57,082 bases of DNA. Source: Ectocarpus siliculosus. Lineage: Eukaryota; Sar; Phaeophyceae; Ectocarpales; Ectocarpaceae. This document shows, piece after piece, positions 26,289-36,913 of the stretch (the stretch's first letter is position 1; each line of letters opens with the position of its first letter). The position numbers were made by a program, and so were the translations under genes. The stretch lies in contig FN649758.1 in assembly GCA_000310025.1 (NCBI GenBank), positions 1,134,226-1,191,307 on the forward strand. Reading direction: 5' to 3'. The notes beneath the pieces were generated by a model. That model was given only the letters and a program-made list of their open reading frames with translations. It was not told the DNA's origin and did no database searches.

Positions 26289-26587
26289 GTGGATGTCCAA
26301 GGCGGATTTTCACATAGGATAGGAGGCATCTCTTTGCGCATAAAAAACCACGTGCCTGTTGTGGAGGCACCGAAGCAATGTTGGAACACTGAACACATCG
26401 CTGATGACAGAAGTGGACGGGTGGGGCAGGTGAGCATCGCAAAACCCGGTCAGAAGAAAAATGTAAGTGTCTGGAACGGCCAGGTACGGCAGCGAGACTA
26501 CCTCGAGGATGACGCTCTTGCCGTTGCCGTGGCTGCCGCTGCTTCTGCTTCTGCTGTCGCTTCCGCTTCTGCGTTCGCCTCCGCTTC

Positions 26588-26620
<33 letters not shown>

Positions 26621-27149
26621 CTTGGCTGCCTTTGCTGCCTTCGCCGCCTTTTTTGCCTTTGCGGCCTTTTTCGCCTTTGCGGCCTTTTTTGCCTTTGCGG
26701 CCTTTGCTGCCTTGGCTGCCTTGACTGCCTTGGCTGCCTTGGCTGCCCTGGCTTCCTTGGCTTCCTTGGCTGCCTTGGCTGCTGCCGCCGCCTTGGCTGC
26801 CTTTGCAGCTGCAGCTGCTTCTTCCCCTGCTGCCGCTTCTGCCGCCGCTGATGCTTCGGCCTCTACTTTCGCTGCTGCTAGTAGTAGTACTACTACAACT
26901 ACTACTACTACTGCTGCTGCTTCTGCTGCAGCTTTTGCTGCTGCTTCTGCTGCTGCTTCTACTTCTGCTTCTGCTGCTGCTTCTGCTGCTGCTCTTGCTG
27001 CTGCTTCTGCTTCTGCTTCTGCTTCTGCTGCTGCTTTTGCTGCTGCCGTCATCGCTGCTGCTTCTGCTGCTGTGGCTTCCTCTGTCGCTGCGGCCTGCTC
27101 GCATGTTTCGGCTTCCTCTGCCTCTGCTCCTGATCCATCGGTGGCCTGA
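26289..27149 (+). CDS. Ala/Ser-rich low-complexity open frame, doubtful protein
   Basis: The first 77 codons are ordinary and coding-like (GGISLRIKNHVPVVEAPKQC among them). The rest, to the stop at 27147-27149, is alanine with serine, phenylalanine, leucine and threonine runs, driven by GCT/TCT/TTC trinucleotides. The frame opens at GTG, so if real it is an exon whose acceptor lies upstream (AAG at 26276-26278 is possible). The repeat tract is open in at least four frames, giving Leu-rich, Lys/Ala-rich and Gly-x-x collagen-like readings. Openness alone is therefore no evidence of translation. Confidence 0.3.
26515..27110. repeat. 600-bp imperfect trinucleotide tract (GCT/TCT/TTC family)
   Basis: The tract is dominated by GCT and TCT units with islands of higher order. 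One is an 18-bp GCGGCCTTTTTTGCCTTT unit about three times at 26640-26705. Others are a TTGGCTGCC run at 26700-26800 and an ACT run at 26880-26912. It is compositionally skewed, with pyrimidines on the plus strand. Confidence 0.9.
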
Positions 27150-27154
27150 GCGAC

Positions 27155-27710
27155 CTAACGTCGGATGTAGCGTTGGTTGACCATAGGGGGGGGGGGTAAT
27201 GAAAGGCTAGCTAAAATGCACCTTGGTGGCGTGTCGTTGGCGGTGCGACCTTTGGATGGCTGTTCCAGGAGCAACTGTGCCTCGCTTAGGCTAATCATCT
27301 GCATATATTGTTCACGTCCACACGTGGACTGATTAGCGAAACACCGGCAATTGTCACAAACCGTGAACTCATCCGCAGTACAGTTTAGAGACAGTTTCAA
27401 TCCAAAAACAGTCATCGAGGAGTTCGCCGAGCACGAAAGGACGAGCAAACGAGCAACTGGCGGCGACGATGGGTCAAGAAACGCATGCGGCTGGGAACCC
27501 GTCCCGTTCGACGCCGATAAAATGCAGTCGCTGACCTTTCCGGTTGCGGTCACGGTCAACTGCTGGCTTGGCAAGAATGCCGGAACCCGGATCACTACGC
27601 CAGCGCTGCTACTGTACATGCCGGGCCACATTATGTGTCAGCAATGCAAGGAGAACACGGGTGGGGGCAGCGGAGCGAAGAGGGGAGAATCGTTTGGGTT
27701 TCGAGATTGA
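27155..27710. other. region coding-like on both strands
   Basis: The plus frame to the stop at 27710 has a balanced, charged composition (for example NPKTVIEEFAEHERTSKR) and RNY-type codons. The minus frame 27155-27631 is cysteine- and serine-rich (TVCDNCRCFANQSTC) and starts at an ATG. The composition argues for the plus strand, with the minus frame as its shadow. No domain is recognised on either, and splice sites were not settled. Confidence 0.3.
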
Positions 27711-28828
27711 CCGATGCTTTCTTGTATGTCAGAGCGAGGAACGACAGCACTATTGCCTGCGATTCTCGTAGTAGTGTGGTCAATCTGTGTACCACGTCTG
27801 AAGATTTCTACCGCGGGATATATATATCGTCTTCGCGGGTCCCGAAGAGTCGATGACTTTGTTGGGCCGTAGCTAGCGAGATACAACTGTTGGAGCGGGA
27901 GTATCCTCTTGCCTTGATTCACCGTGGTGGTTGGACCTATCGTGCACTCCTTTCTACTTTGAGAAGCTAGAAAATTCCCCGGTGTGACAGGATATGCGGA
28001 ACGGGTGATGATCGACAACCGTCTCACTGAAAGCCTCACATCCAGGGGTTCCTCCTCGTTGTGACTTCGTGGTGCTGTCCGTTAGCCATGGTGGTGTTGG
28101 TCACCATGTTCTTCGTGTGCTGCCCCTGGTAGAGCCGAACGATGGCGTGCGTTTGGGAAACATGCCGAGACAGACGTGATGAACGTGGTTGAGACAGCAC
28201 AGACGCATAATCAACTATTGCATGAGATCGCACTCCAGTCGTCGGTTTTGGGTCTAGAATGGGATCTACAGTGTAGTACATGTCGATCTTATCAACACAA
28301 CACAGAATATTTTGTCCACTACACCGTGCATTTGTTTCTGTCGAGAAGGCTGGGTTTTTTTTGTTGGCATCCGCACATGTATTCGTCTGACCATTGAAAG
28401 TACGTCCGTCTCAGTGAAGACACAAGAAAGTTTGTAAAGGCCATGATCAGGCCCCGTGAGGTGGCGTCATGGCTATGTATGGTACTTTCCGGACTTTCCA
28501 GACAGTTATGGTATAGCTTACAGAAGAAAGCTGCATGTGTCTAACTGTCTGTGTTCGCCCCATATTCTGTCTGTGTTCGTCCCATCAGTATATGCTCGGC
28601 GTCGTAAAATCGCCGATGTCGTCGCCCGAGTTGATTCTCTTGTCCATCGTCGCTGCGGATTGTAGCACCTGGTGTTCTTGCTTTTGGCGAGACGTGCGAC
28701 TGCGGTGAGGATCGTACAAATCAATGTCACGCCATACAACGCTAATTTGTCGCACGAGGCGAAGGTGGCATTCACATTTGCAAAGGGCACTGAAGTGCCA
28801 CACCCACCGTGCTTGGTTTTCGTTACAG

Positions 28829-29486
28829 ATCAGACCCAAAGGTGGTATTGTATTAAACAAAGTTGCCCCCGTTTTGCTCACCCCGCTGTCCTCAACAGTA
28901 GGCAACGACGCCGACGAAGATGCCGAACTAGCAGGTGAGACAGCCTCTGTCATCGTCAACGACTGGGCCGGCACCGCCGACCGTCCCAGGTGTTCCACAG
29001 GCGTTGGCGATACTATCGACATGGGAGCCGCGCTTGTGGCATCGCCGTGCCCAACTCGGTGCTTGACCTCGCCATCACCTCGTCCCAACCTTGGAATAAC
29101 GTTATGACGACCGGACATTGGGCATCAGACAGTTTAACGACAGCCTTCAGATCAAATGCATTGTATTCTGTATCAGTATCAAGTATCACGTAAATGCACC
29201 GCCGATACTTCGCTCAATCGTACAGGGCAACGATCATTCGAAGCGACAAATTGAGTTTTGGCGCGTGGTTTGGCGCGTCGAAGCACATCGCCCTCGACAC
29301 CAGACATTACCGCCTATTTGCCGCGGGTTGTACACTTGGAACACCCGGGGCAAAATCATCGAATACATGGTGACACCTACCAGTAAGGAGACAAGAGCAA
29401 CGTGCCAAAAGTGTCTCAAGTCTCAAGCTCCAAGAAATCGTGTCTGTATCATCGCCTACAGAATGGCGAGATTAGGACAAGAATAA
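28829..29486 (+). pseudogene. broken coding region, unknown family
   Basis: After a strong acceptor (GTTTTCGTTACAG) a plus frame reads IRPKGGIVLNKVAPVLL and an acidic segment (STVGNDADEDAELAGETASV) to about 29020. The coding signal then shifts by one base to a frame reading CGIAVPNSVLDLAITSSQPW to about 29150. It shifts again to a third frame that includes LYTWNTRGKIIEYMVTPTS and ends at 29484-29486. Two frame changes without convincing introns suggest decay or base-call errors. If introns exist they are not obvious. Function unknown. Confidence 0.35.
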
Positions 29487-29557
29487 TTGCGCTGTCCCTT
29501 AGGCTACATCAAGGCTTTGAGCATGGCTGACAACCCCGGTTCCTCCTCTGTCCTACA

Positions 29558-29637
29558 GCTTGAAGTAATTATTCCCGCAGCATCAGAAGCAGCTGGCGAG
29601 GAAGGCTTCTGATGCTGCGGGAATAATTACTTCAAGC
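29558..29637. repeat. perfect 33-bp hairpin with 14-nt loop
   Basis: Arms 29558-29590 and 29605-29637 are exact reverse complements over 33 bases (outer end GCTTGAAGTAATTATTCCCG). The loop 29591-29604 is AGCTGGCGAGGAAG. Pairing stops sharply at both outer ends. The left arm starts directly after a splice-acceptor-like TCCTACAG. No copy elsewhere in the window was noticed. Confidence 0.97.
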
Positions 29638-30839
29638 GGTCGGATGCGGAGCTGTTGCAATGATTGTCTCCTTGGCCTGGGTTGTTCTCGTCAAGCGGTG
29701 CGTGGCTCTGTCACTGTTTCAGAACTGCAGGTCATGGACACTGCATATAGCGCGCGCAACAGCACGGAGCCGCGACAATAAGTTTGCTTCGGCTGAAGGA
29801 GCTCGTTCGGGACGGTATCGATGTTCAACGCGTTGTTATTGCGCGCTTAGTTTCCTTTGTTAGCGCCGGAACAGTCAGCGGCGCGGCACCCACCTGTCAA
29901 TTTTGTTTGTCGGCGTTTCGAACACGGAGAAGGTGCTGAGCACGCGTCGGAGACCGACGAGACGAGACCCAATACCCATCCTTCGCTAGCGAGTCGCTGT
30001 TGCTGGTTTGGTACTGGGAACTGGTGTCTGATGCGGGTGTGAGTGTCCAGAGTGTAAGTGAGAGGTGTGACGGGATAGAATGCTCTGGGTGAGCCTGTGG
30101 ATTTTTCAACGAGACTCCGGGGTTGAACCGATTAGCGACTTGTTGATCAGGCCGTTTTTTGTTGAACCGCAACAAATGTACGTGCATATGTTTGATCGAT
30201 ACGGCACAGTATGTAACTGCCGTCCTCGCAACAGATCGTTAGGATTGATCTTTGATCGCTGCGGATCGGTGCCGGTCAATGCTAATCACTACGTGTCATC
30301 CCGTCAGCTTGCTGTCACTGTGCCATATTGAGCTACGAATTGACTGTAGAGCGGGGATCAACTACAGATGTTCCCTGCTGGTCCCGCCTGATTACTGCCC
30401 GCCAACGGCTGTCACAAATGAATGAAAGATGATCAGCAACGATCCATAATCACTCGTGCTGAAGATTGAAATACATTGTTTGACTTATATTATCGGCAAG
30501 TGCTTGATGTTTTCTTTGGTCTGCAAAGTATTACCATCCTCGTAGGAGATCGTAAGCAATACTACATATATATGTTTTTCATATCTTGACGTATTCCAAC
30601 ATTTTGTGCCGTTCGATTCTGGAGCATATTTTCAGTGCCTGGGAGAGGTACATAGAAAATATTAATGGTCATCGGTGTGGTCGATCTTCCCGACCATGCG
30701 TGGCAACCTCCGAAGAACGTGTCCGAGTCGTGGGGAGTCGACGAGTAGCATGAGAATGGACATGTACTGTATAGGGAAAATATCTCTTGTGGGACAAAGG
30801 CGACTGCAGGATTATATGGCGCTCCGCAGAACATGCCGC

Positions 30840-31140
30840 GGACATCAAGCGACTTCCATGGACTTCCACGGTGGAACCTACGGCTTGCCGTGGAATATAA
30901 TGGAACTCCATGGAAAACCACGGGTTGCCAAGGAATATCGAATTCCATCGAATATCGAAATTTGCCACTGAGTTCCGTGGCCAAGGATGTTCGTAGAATA
31001 TCAACTCCATGGCAATTCCACGTGCAATCTCCTGTGGAATTATCCGCGGGGCTCCATGGAATATCATTTGGCACCCCCAACGGCATTCTTTGGTGTTCCT
31101 TCAGGGTTGCGTGGAATTCCACGAGGGACTCCACGCAGTA
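30840..31140. repeat. palindrome-rich stretch of TCCATGGA/TTCCACGGAA motifs
   Basis: Variants of CCATGGAAT, GAATTCCA and CCGTGGAAT recur about every 15-25 bases for 300 bp, on both strands. No fixed period is visible. It is similar in style to the CCCATGGG cluster at 25.0 kb but with A/T-containing flanks. Confidence 0.6.
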
Positions 31141-32286
31141 GTGGCGCCCCCCCCTCATTTCATCGTACACACGCACTCACTTGTGTTGGTGAGAGTCTTC
31201 TCCCAACCTGAACAACTACCTTCTTTGCTGTCCGAGAGGGTGACGTTCAGTAATAATGAAAGAAGAGTTTTGGTTGTCGTAGCCTCAACAACCTGACGTT
31301 TACTGTCGAACAGGGAAACAGGCGAATTGCGAACGTGTGTTGGATCTGAGTAGTGGTTTTCCGCACGGGAGGGGTGTTAGTTCGAGTGCGTTGGCTCGGT
31401 TTTCTGGATTGCTGGATGCTGGAGGGCAGCAAAAAAGTCGTCGGGACAGATTTCACTTGGCGTCCGCCGCCAATCACACCTTCTTCGGCGTCTTCTCTAT
31501 TTTGAGCAATTTAGGCAATTACGCCGCGTCTTGGCACCGCATTCGAACCAACCACTTCACAGACCAACACACATCAGCCGGGAGCCTGGGAGCTGCGCCT
31601 GGCGCATACCACTTGCCCACAGCCGGATAGAACCAGCAGAGACCACTCTGGTCGTCTCTGTGTGTTCGAAGTTTCGCAACATCAGCCCACGGCGAGTGAG
31701 TGTCGGTTAACGAGCACACGCAGCAGCACCACGAAGAAGAGCTAGGAAAACAGCGAGGAGGGAGATCACACACCACGCACGCACATATTGATATTGATGT
31801 CGACCTACGCATATTACGGCAGTGGTACCCACACCCAGGGATCCTTGCATGTTTGTGTATCATCTACACTCTTTATTCCGTATTCCACAACCGACTATAT
31901 TGTTGACGTTGTACTTCAAGCGTACTTCACAAAAAAAATGAGATTCGCCGAACAAAGCCGCGCCTGTGATTTTGTATCGGTAACATGCGCAAATTTCATT
32001 GTGTCCAAATGTGATTGTTCACTTAGAAATCGCACCCCGCAATGTCGAAATCTCCCCGATGGTTCAGTTGTGAAATCTCCAACCGTTTTTCGCTCTCTAG
32101 GTATGCGGGATCCAGCACTCAGAGCGAAACTCTCGCGAACTTGGCGTATGAGCAGGGCGGAACAGATATTATTCTTTGGGCATTGACATGTATGTAGACC
32201 GGAATACGTTCACAGCAATACTCCTACCGCACACACATGATGAATGAATGTGATATGAAACCCTGAAAAAAGGGGATAGATAGGTC

Positions 32287-32322
32287 GTTATCATCCCCCC
32301 CGGGGGATAACGGGGGATGATC
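32287..32322. repeat. overlapping C-run/G-run palindromes
   Basis: ATCATCCCCC and GGGGGATGAT flank a central CCGGGGGATAAC, so the middle block GGGGGATAAC can pair either with the left GTTAT..CCCCC or stay in the loop of a larger hairpin. Two mutually exclusive hairpins are possible. Confidence 0.7.
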
Positions 32323-33431
32323 AGGATTTTTCCCTACAGAAAATTGACTGTTGTTTGAAGTGCTCGTATGGGGCAAGACTTATATAAAGAAGGTCCAGCT
32401 GTAGGAAGCAGCTGGGTCCTAGGGTAAAGAAAGAGGTACGGTCGCTTAATGCCTTGTCTCCACGATTGTGTAGAAATGAGATGTTGCTTGAATTGAGAGC
32501 GAGGACGGTCTGATTGAGGAGGGGATCCTCCTAGCAACCAGGGGGCACGCAGATAGCTGAGTCCTGATGTGGTATGATCCCTGAGAGGTATACCTCACGG
32601 ACATCCCACATCCTATACTAGACTAAGATGTACCCTATCTAGGCCCTACAGCAACACTCCTTAACACTAGCCCACCCTGAAGATCATCTATGCAGATTCT
32701 ATACTCAAATCCAATAAGCTCGATCCAGAAGAGCTGATGATTAATACTCCTGAATCGAAAGATATGACTCTTCACAATGTCATCCAAAGGGAAGGGGAGC
32801 TGTAGAAATATCCCGAATCTACCCCCCACACCACCATTGAGACAAAGCTTGCATAACCAAATTGACAACACAAGTGCGGCTCAATGAAAAATGCTATTAC
32901 CCATAAAATGGGATATGGCTAGGTAAGAAAATGCTGCAAAGCCCATTAACATAGATGACAATACAAAATCAATATCGAAACGCCACAGACCACTCTTTTA
33001 CGCGCACGGGCGCGTATCTCAGCTGGAGGAATGAGAGTGACTACCCGAAAGAGTCCAGAAGACGCCAACAACAACAAAATATTAACTTCAAAACCCAATC
33101 AAAATGAGCAATGGGAAGCCACGTTAGGTGCACTATTCAGGGTGACAAAGTTGATTTCGCTGGTAAGGAAGGCATGACTACTTAGAGAGATAGAGTGAAC
33201 GATCAACAGGGTCGACCACGGCTAAGCCTGCGACAAAACCTTTCAACCAACGTAGCCCAAATAAGCGATAAAATTGCTCCAGGACATAAGAAAATCGAGG
33301 GCGGAAAAAGGAAAGCGACGAATTGCCCTGTATCCCGCGCACAATGGCGATATTGAACATATACACACACACAACATAAACACATAAACCAAACAACACA
33401 CACAACACTGAAACTCAGAATCTCGACGGTG

Positions 33432-33572
33432 ATGAAAGTTTCGCCTGAAGGTGACGATGACGGAGAAAAGTTTAATGAAGCGGGTGATGACGAGCGTCGA
33501 CGAAGGCCACAGGAGAAGGCGACGCCACGGTATGGAGTCTCAAAGCATATTTTGGTCATAAAAAATTTGTGA
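33432..33572 (+). CDS. small highly charged open frame, unknown
   Basis: A 46-codon frame from ATG to TGA reads MKVSPEGDDDGEKFNEAGDD and continues with an arginine-rich segment (ERRRRPQEK). It has strongly coding-like codons (GAC, GAA, AAG) and a purine at -3. The frame is also open upstream, so this may be the 3' part of a longer exon. The antisense frame, although longer, is hydrophobic and looks like a shadow. Unknown function. Confidence 0.25.
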   Translation: MKVSPEGDDDGEKFNEAGDDERRRRPQEKATPRYGVSKHILVIKNL

Positions 33573-33750
33573 ATTTTCTGCTGCCACACTGGCCTTCTAG
33601 TTCATCAAGGTTTTTTCATGTTATACATTTTTTTCAACTCATCTGGCGGAATGGGACCAAGGAAAACTGAGCTGCCACTTTGGACCAAGAAAAACAAATG
33701 AAAAAAACAATATATCGAAATTTATATTTTGCTCAAATGGGAAAAAAGGT

Positions 33751-33860
33751 AGCTTCTTGCCGGGGCTCGAACCCGCGACCTTCGAAATAGACGTCCAGTC
33801 AGAGATATAGTTTGGCTCAGTGGTAGCAATCTACACCTTCCTGTGACAAGGTCCTGCGTG
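33751..33860. repeat. tRNA-like remnants (T-arm on minus strand, A-box on plus strand)
   Basis: Plus 33761-33780 is the complement of a canonical tRNA T-arm (minus strand GGTCGCGGGTTCGAGCCCCG). On the plus strand TGGCTCAGTGG (33813-33823) matches a tRNA D-arm/A-box. The two lie on opposite strands. The 3' stem next to the T-arm has no matching 5' acceptor strand at the right distance, so this is not an intact tRNA gene. It is more likely a SINE-type or rearranged remnant. Confidence 0.5.
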
Positions 33861-35343
33861 CACGTCGTGCCGTAAACACCACCACACGGAAGCACACGGA
33901 ATGAAGAGGGAGAAAGCCAAGAACGCCTGTACAAAACATTTCCATGAAAAAAAAAACATTTTTCACACCCCTCCCGGGGTTAGGTGTCGAGCACACGTGT
34001 GCCGTAGTCGTCGGTTGTTGCGCTCGTGAGCGCGACAAAGGACCTCGGAGTACGTGAGCACGCCTAAGGATTGAGGCACTGGCCAACACAGACAGGTGAC
34101 CACAGGAATTAGTATCTACCTAATTGCTGTCGATTGCCCACATGAGAAGTCAAAAGACTGGATTGTGCTATGTTTGATGTTCTCAAGCCGTGGCGCGTTC
34201 ATGTATGTCACAGAGGCATTGTGCGGAAGAGTGTTCCTCAGTTTTCCACGCATACGCATGGTCGTAGCTAATGTTTTGCGCCGATGGCAATGTTGTCGAC
34301 AAAGCTGTGAGGCGTCCTACATCGAAGATTGTTGCTCACAGCGAGGTACCATAACAAGGTTTTACCACCTCCGCGCGGTGGCTGCGGGAAAACGTACTTT
34401 GCTTTTTTCGATGAACTCCCACCTTCAACGAGCGACGCCGTAGCAACAAGAACCCACAATTCGCCGATTGCCTTCAAAACAATTTGCGATCGACGGCAGA
34501 AACGTTGCCTCCGTTACATGCCGCACCAGTCTTCGTTCGTGCCGTCGGCTTGAAACGTTCACCTCACGTCTGGTGTGCCCTCTCGCTCACTTCGCCGCAA
34601 CGACATGCACTTGTTTTGGTACACCTTCGAACCCTGTTCACGCCCGTCTGAGTGCTTTGATATTGCACCGGCCGTATTCCTCTGTTCGCGTGTTTTTGGT
34701 GACAGTCGAAACGTCACACTAGGGTGACAGTGTAAAGAAGCCGAGAGGGGCCGTATCGCGCACAGAGGAAGCACGCTTGACGACCCGCTGAGCGAAGGTT
34801 TGTGGGTGTAGGCAGAAGCTGAACACGTTGTCCAACGCTCCGTGTTCGTACGGGATTTCGCGACATGTTCGGATGGCGAGCCAGCCTGTCTACTACGTGA
34901 CCGTGAGTCTGATCCCTACCCTCCCTTGTGGAAGCTTTGGTTAGCCTACGACGCTTTGTTGAGAGTTCCCCACCCCGCGGCCCTGGTGGAACGGATGGGA
35001 GGAGTGATAACATATGGCAACGTGTAAAGTGGTGAACATTTGATTCACGCCACTTTCCGAAGTGCAGTACTTCAAATAGTGGTTTGCGGCCACGATGTTG
35101 AGACACCGACTTTACCTTTTTCTTTCCTTTTCTGAGGATGGCCGGAGACTCGAAGTGCCGAACTCAGTAAGGGGTCAGGTGGGCGGTTAAGGTGACTGGC
35201 TGCTGCCGGAAAAACGCCCCAACGGTTAAGATATAGTTGTGTGGTGGGGCCGATGACGACGGGTGCCTTCCATACCTCTCTGAGTAGTGTTGCCAGGATC
35301 AAAGGTACGGAACGGGGCAATTTCAATTCCACCACCAACACGC

Positions 35344-35851
35344 TTTCTGTTGACCTACCACATTACCAACCGAGTGTGGCCATATGCCGTCCGCAAGGCT
35401 CTTCACAGTGCGACGCCCGTCTCCTCGTATCCAAGTGTTTGGCGACTATATTTTGGCAGTTTCTGCACAATGTCACGCGCAGACCACCATAACGAAACTT
35501 AGTGTTGATCGGTCTGCTCAACTACTTTCTACCACGATCATCGNNNNNNNNNNNNNNNNNNNNNNNNNNNNNNNNNNNNNNNNNNNNNNNNNNNNNNNNN
35601 NNNNNNNNNNNNNNNNNNNNNNNNNNNNNNNNNNNNNNNNNNNCTCCTCGACTCGTTTCTTTGCCTTTGGTCGTCGAGCAGACCGATCAACACTAAGTTT
35701 CGTTATGGTGGTCTGCGCGTGACATTGTGCAGAAACTGCCAAAATATAGTCGCCAAACACTTGGATACGAGGAGACGGGCGTCGCACTGTGAAGAGCCTT
35801 GCGGACGGCATATGGCCACACTCGGTTGGTAATGTGGTAGGTCAACAGAAA
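35344..35851. repeat. perfect 176-bp inverted repeat flanking a 100-N gap
   Basis: Arm 35344-35519 is the exact reverse complement of 35676-35851, 176 bases without a mismatch. The spacer contains 23-32 bases of unique sequence on each side and 100 N at 35544-35643, a conventional placeholder for a gap of unknown size. The arms carry a short open frame (VDLPHYQPSVAICRPQGSSQ) in mirror orientation. No target duplication is seen outside the arms. Confidence 0.98.
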
Positions 35852-36607
35852 TCCGGCAGGTGGCAGCGCCGGTCCTCCTGTCCCTCAGGCGCAGGGCCAA
35901 GTCGTTCACCTCGCCAACCTTCCTCCACATCAGCACCCGGGTACGAGCGCGAACCGAGGATATCCGCCCGCTCCCCCCTACCCGGTTCTTCGCACACAGG
36001 ACAACCCCCCCCTCCCCCTCCGTACCCGGGTCGAAGTATAAACACCGATGACGCTGGCGACGATCCGAGAGCAACCAACAACAAGCACCGCCGGGGGGCA
36101 CAAAATCTCGTTGTGCCTAGTGAGCCGAAAAAACTGAAATGGGCCGCGTTCCTGGTGGGCAACCTAATGTCCGTCGCCGTTGTCGTCTCCGAAATCGCTG
36201 AGTTCAACGTGTGCTTCGACGAGAAACTGAGCGACGACGACGAGTACACGACCGAGGAAGATACCGACCATGTGTTCGACTTCACGATGCTGTCGTTGAT
36301 CTTGGGGCTTTTGGTCGACGCGTCTTCCGCCCTCATTTTGTCGACGATATAACGCTCACCGCTGGACATTAAGTCCGCACACAAGATTCCGCCGTGGGAT
36401 ATGAGGAGCTGCGCAGGCACGGCCATGGTTAAATGCGTGGCGCCCTTCATCTGGGACTCGGTGTACCCCTCTGGGTCGCTCGCATCGATCACCTACAGGG
36501 AGAACTCGCCGTGCGGCGGCGGGGTCGAACGGTCTGTGATCCAGGACTACTTGGTGTTCTCCGGAGTAGTGATGGGTTTGATGGCTCTCTCTTTAAGCTT
36601 GCGCTAG
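35852..36607 (+). CDS. membrane protein coding region with an in-frame TAA, unknown family
   Basis: From about 35852 a plus frame runs through a proline-rich segment (GQPPPPPPYPGRS) and a first hydrophobic segment (WAAFLVGNLMSVAVVVS). It continues through an acidic loop (DEKLSDDDEYTTEEDTD), then a second hydrophobic segment (FTMLSLILGLLVDASSALIL), to TAA at 36350-36352. The same frame continues as coding-like sequence (RSPLDIKSAHKIPPWDMRS) to TAG at 36605-36607, including a third hydrophobic segment near 36560-36605. Codon use is GC-rich and RNY-like on both sides of the TAA. Either a premature stop, a base error or an unrecognised intron is present. The 216-codon minus frame over the same bases opens at GTG and is serine-rich, as an antisense shadow would be. 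The true 5' end is unclear because the start abuts the inverted repeat. Confidence 0.45.
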
Positions 36608-36720
36608 CTTTTTTTGTGTGTCCTGCCTGTTGTTCCACACCGCAGGGTAACCCCCCGGGCGTTCCTCCCCAAGGGTGCTGCTATAACTCAGATTCGTGGA
36701 AAACGAGAGTCTTGATGAAG

Positions 36721-36913
36721 GGTCCACTCTTGGATCTGGGATGGCAGCTGCACGGAACGGTCCTGTCATATCGAGCCGGAGCCGATCAGCCTGAATGCGG
36801 CGATTTCGCTAGCCTCGTCCGGCGTTGTGGGCGAGGTGCTGGCTGCTTTCGGCAGTTTTGCACCGCAAGAGGTCCAAGAACTTGTGGCGCCTGTTTTGCG
36901 TGAAGAGTTGTAG
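36721..36913 (+). CDS. candidate terminal exon, unknown
   Basis: After GATGAAG (AG at 36719-36720) a frame reads VHSWIWDGSCTERSCHIEPE, then an alanine-rich helix-like stretch (LAAFGSFAPQEVQELVAPV), and stops at TAG 36911-36913. Codon use is coding-like and differs in frame from the preceding block. It may be the 3' exon of the membrane-protein locus immediately upstream; the donor was not identified. Confidence 0.4.

Noticed and set aside
27155-27631. Cysteine-rich extracellular protein on the minus strand
   Set aside because: Overlaps a better-balanced plus frame. Left as an undecided region rather than called.
33751-33860. Functional tRNA gene
   Set aside because: A-box and B-box lie on opposite strands, and the acceptor stem has no complementary partner.
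35842-36492. 216-codon minus-strand protein
   Set aside because: It opens at GTG and its serine-rich character is what antisense of an acidic GAC/GAG-rich plus frame produces.
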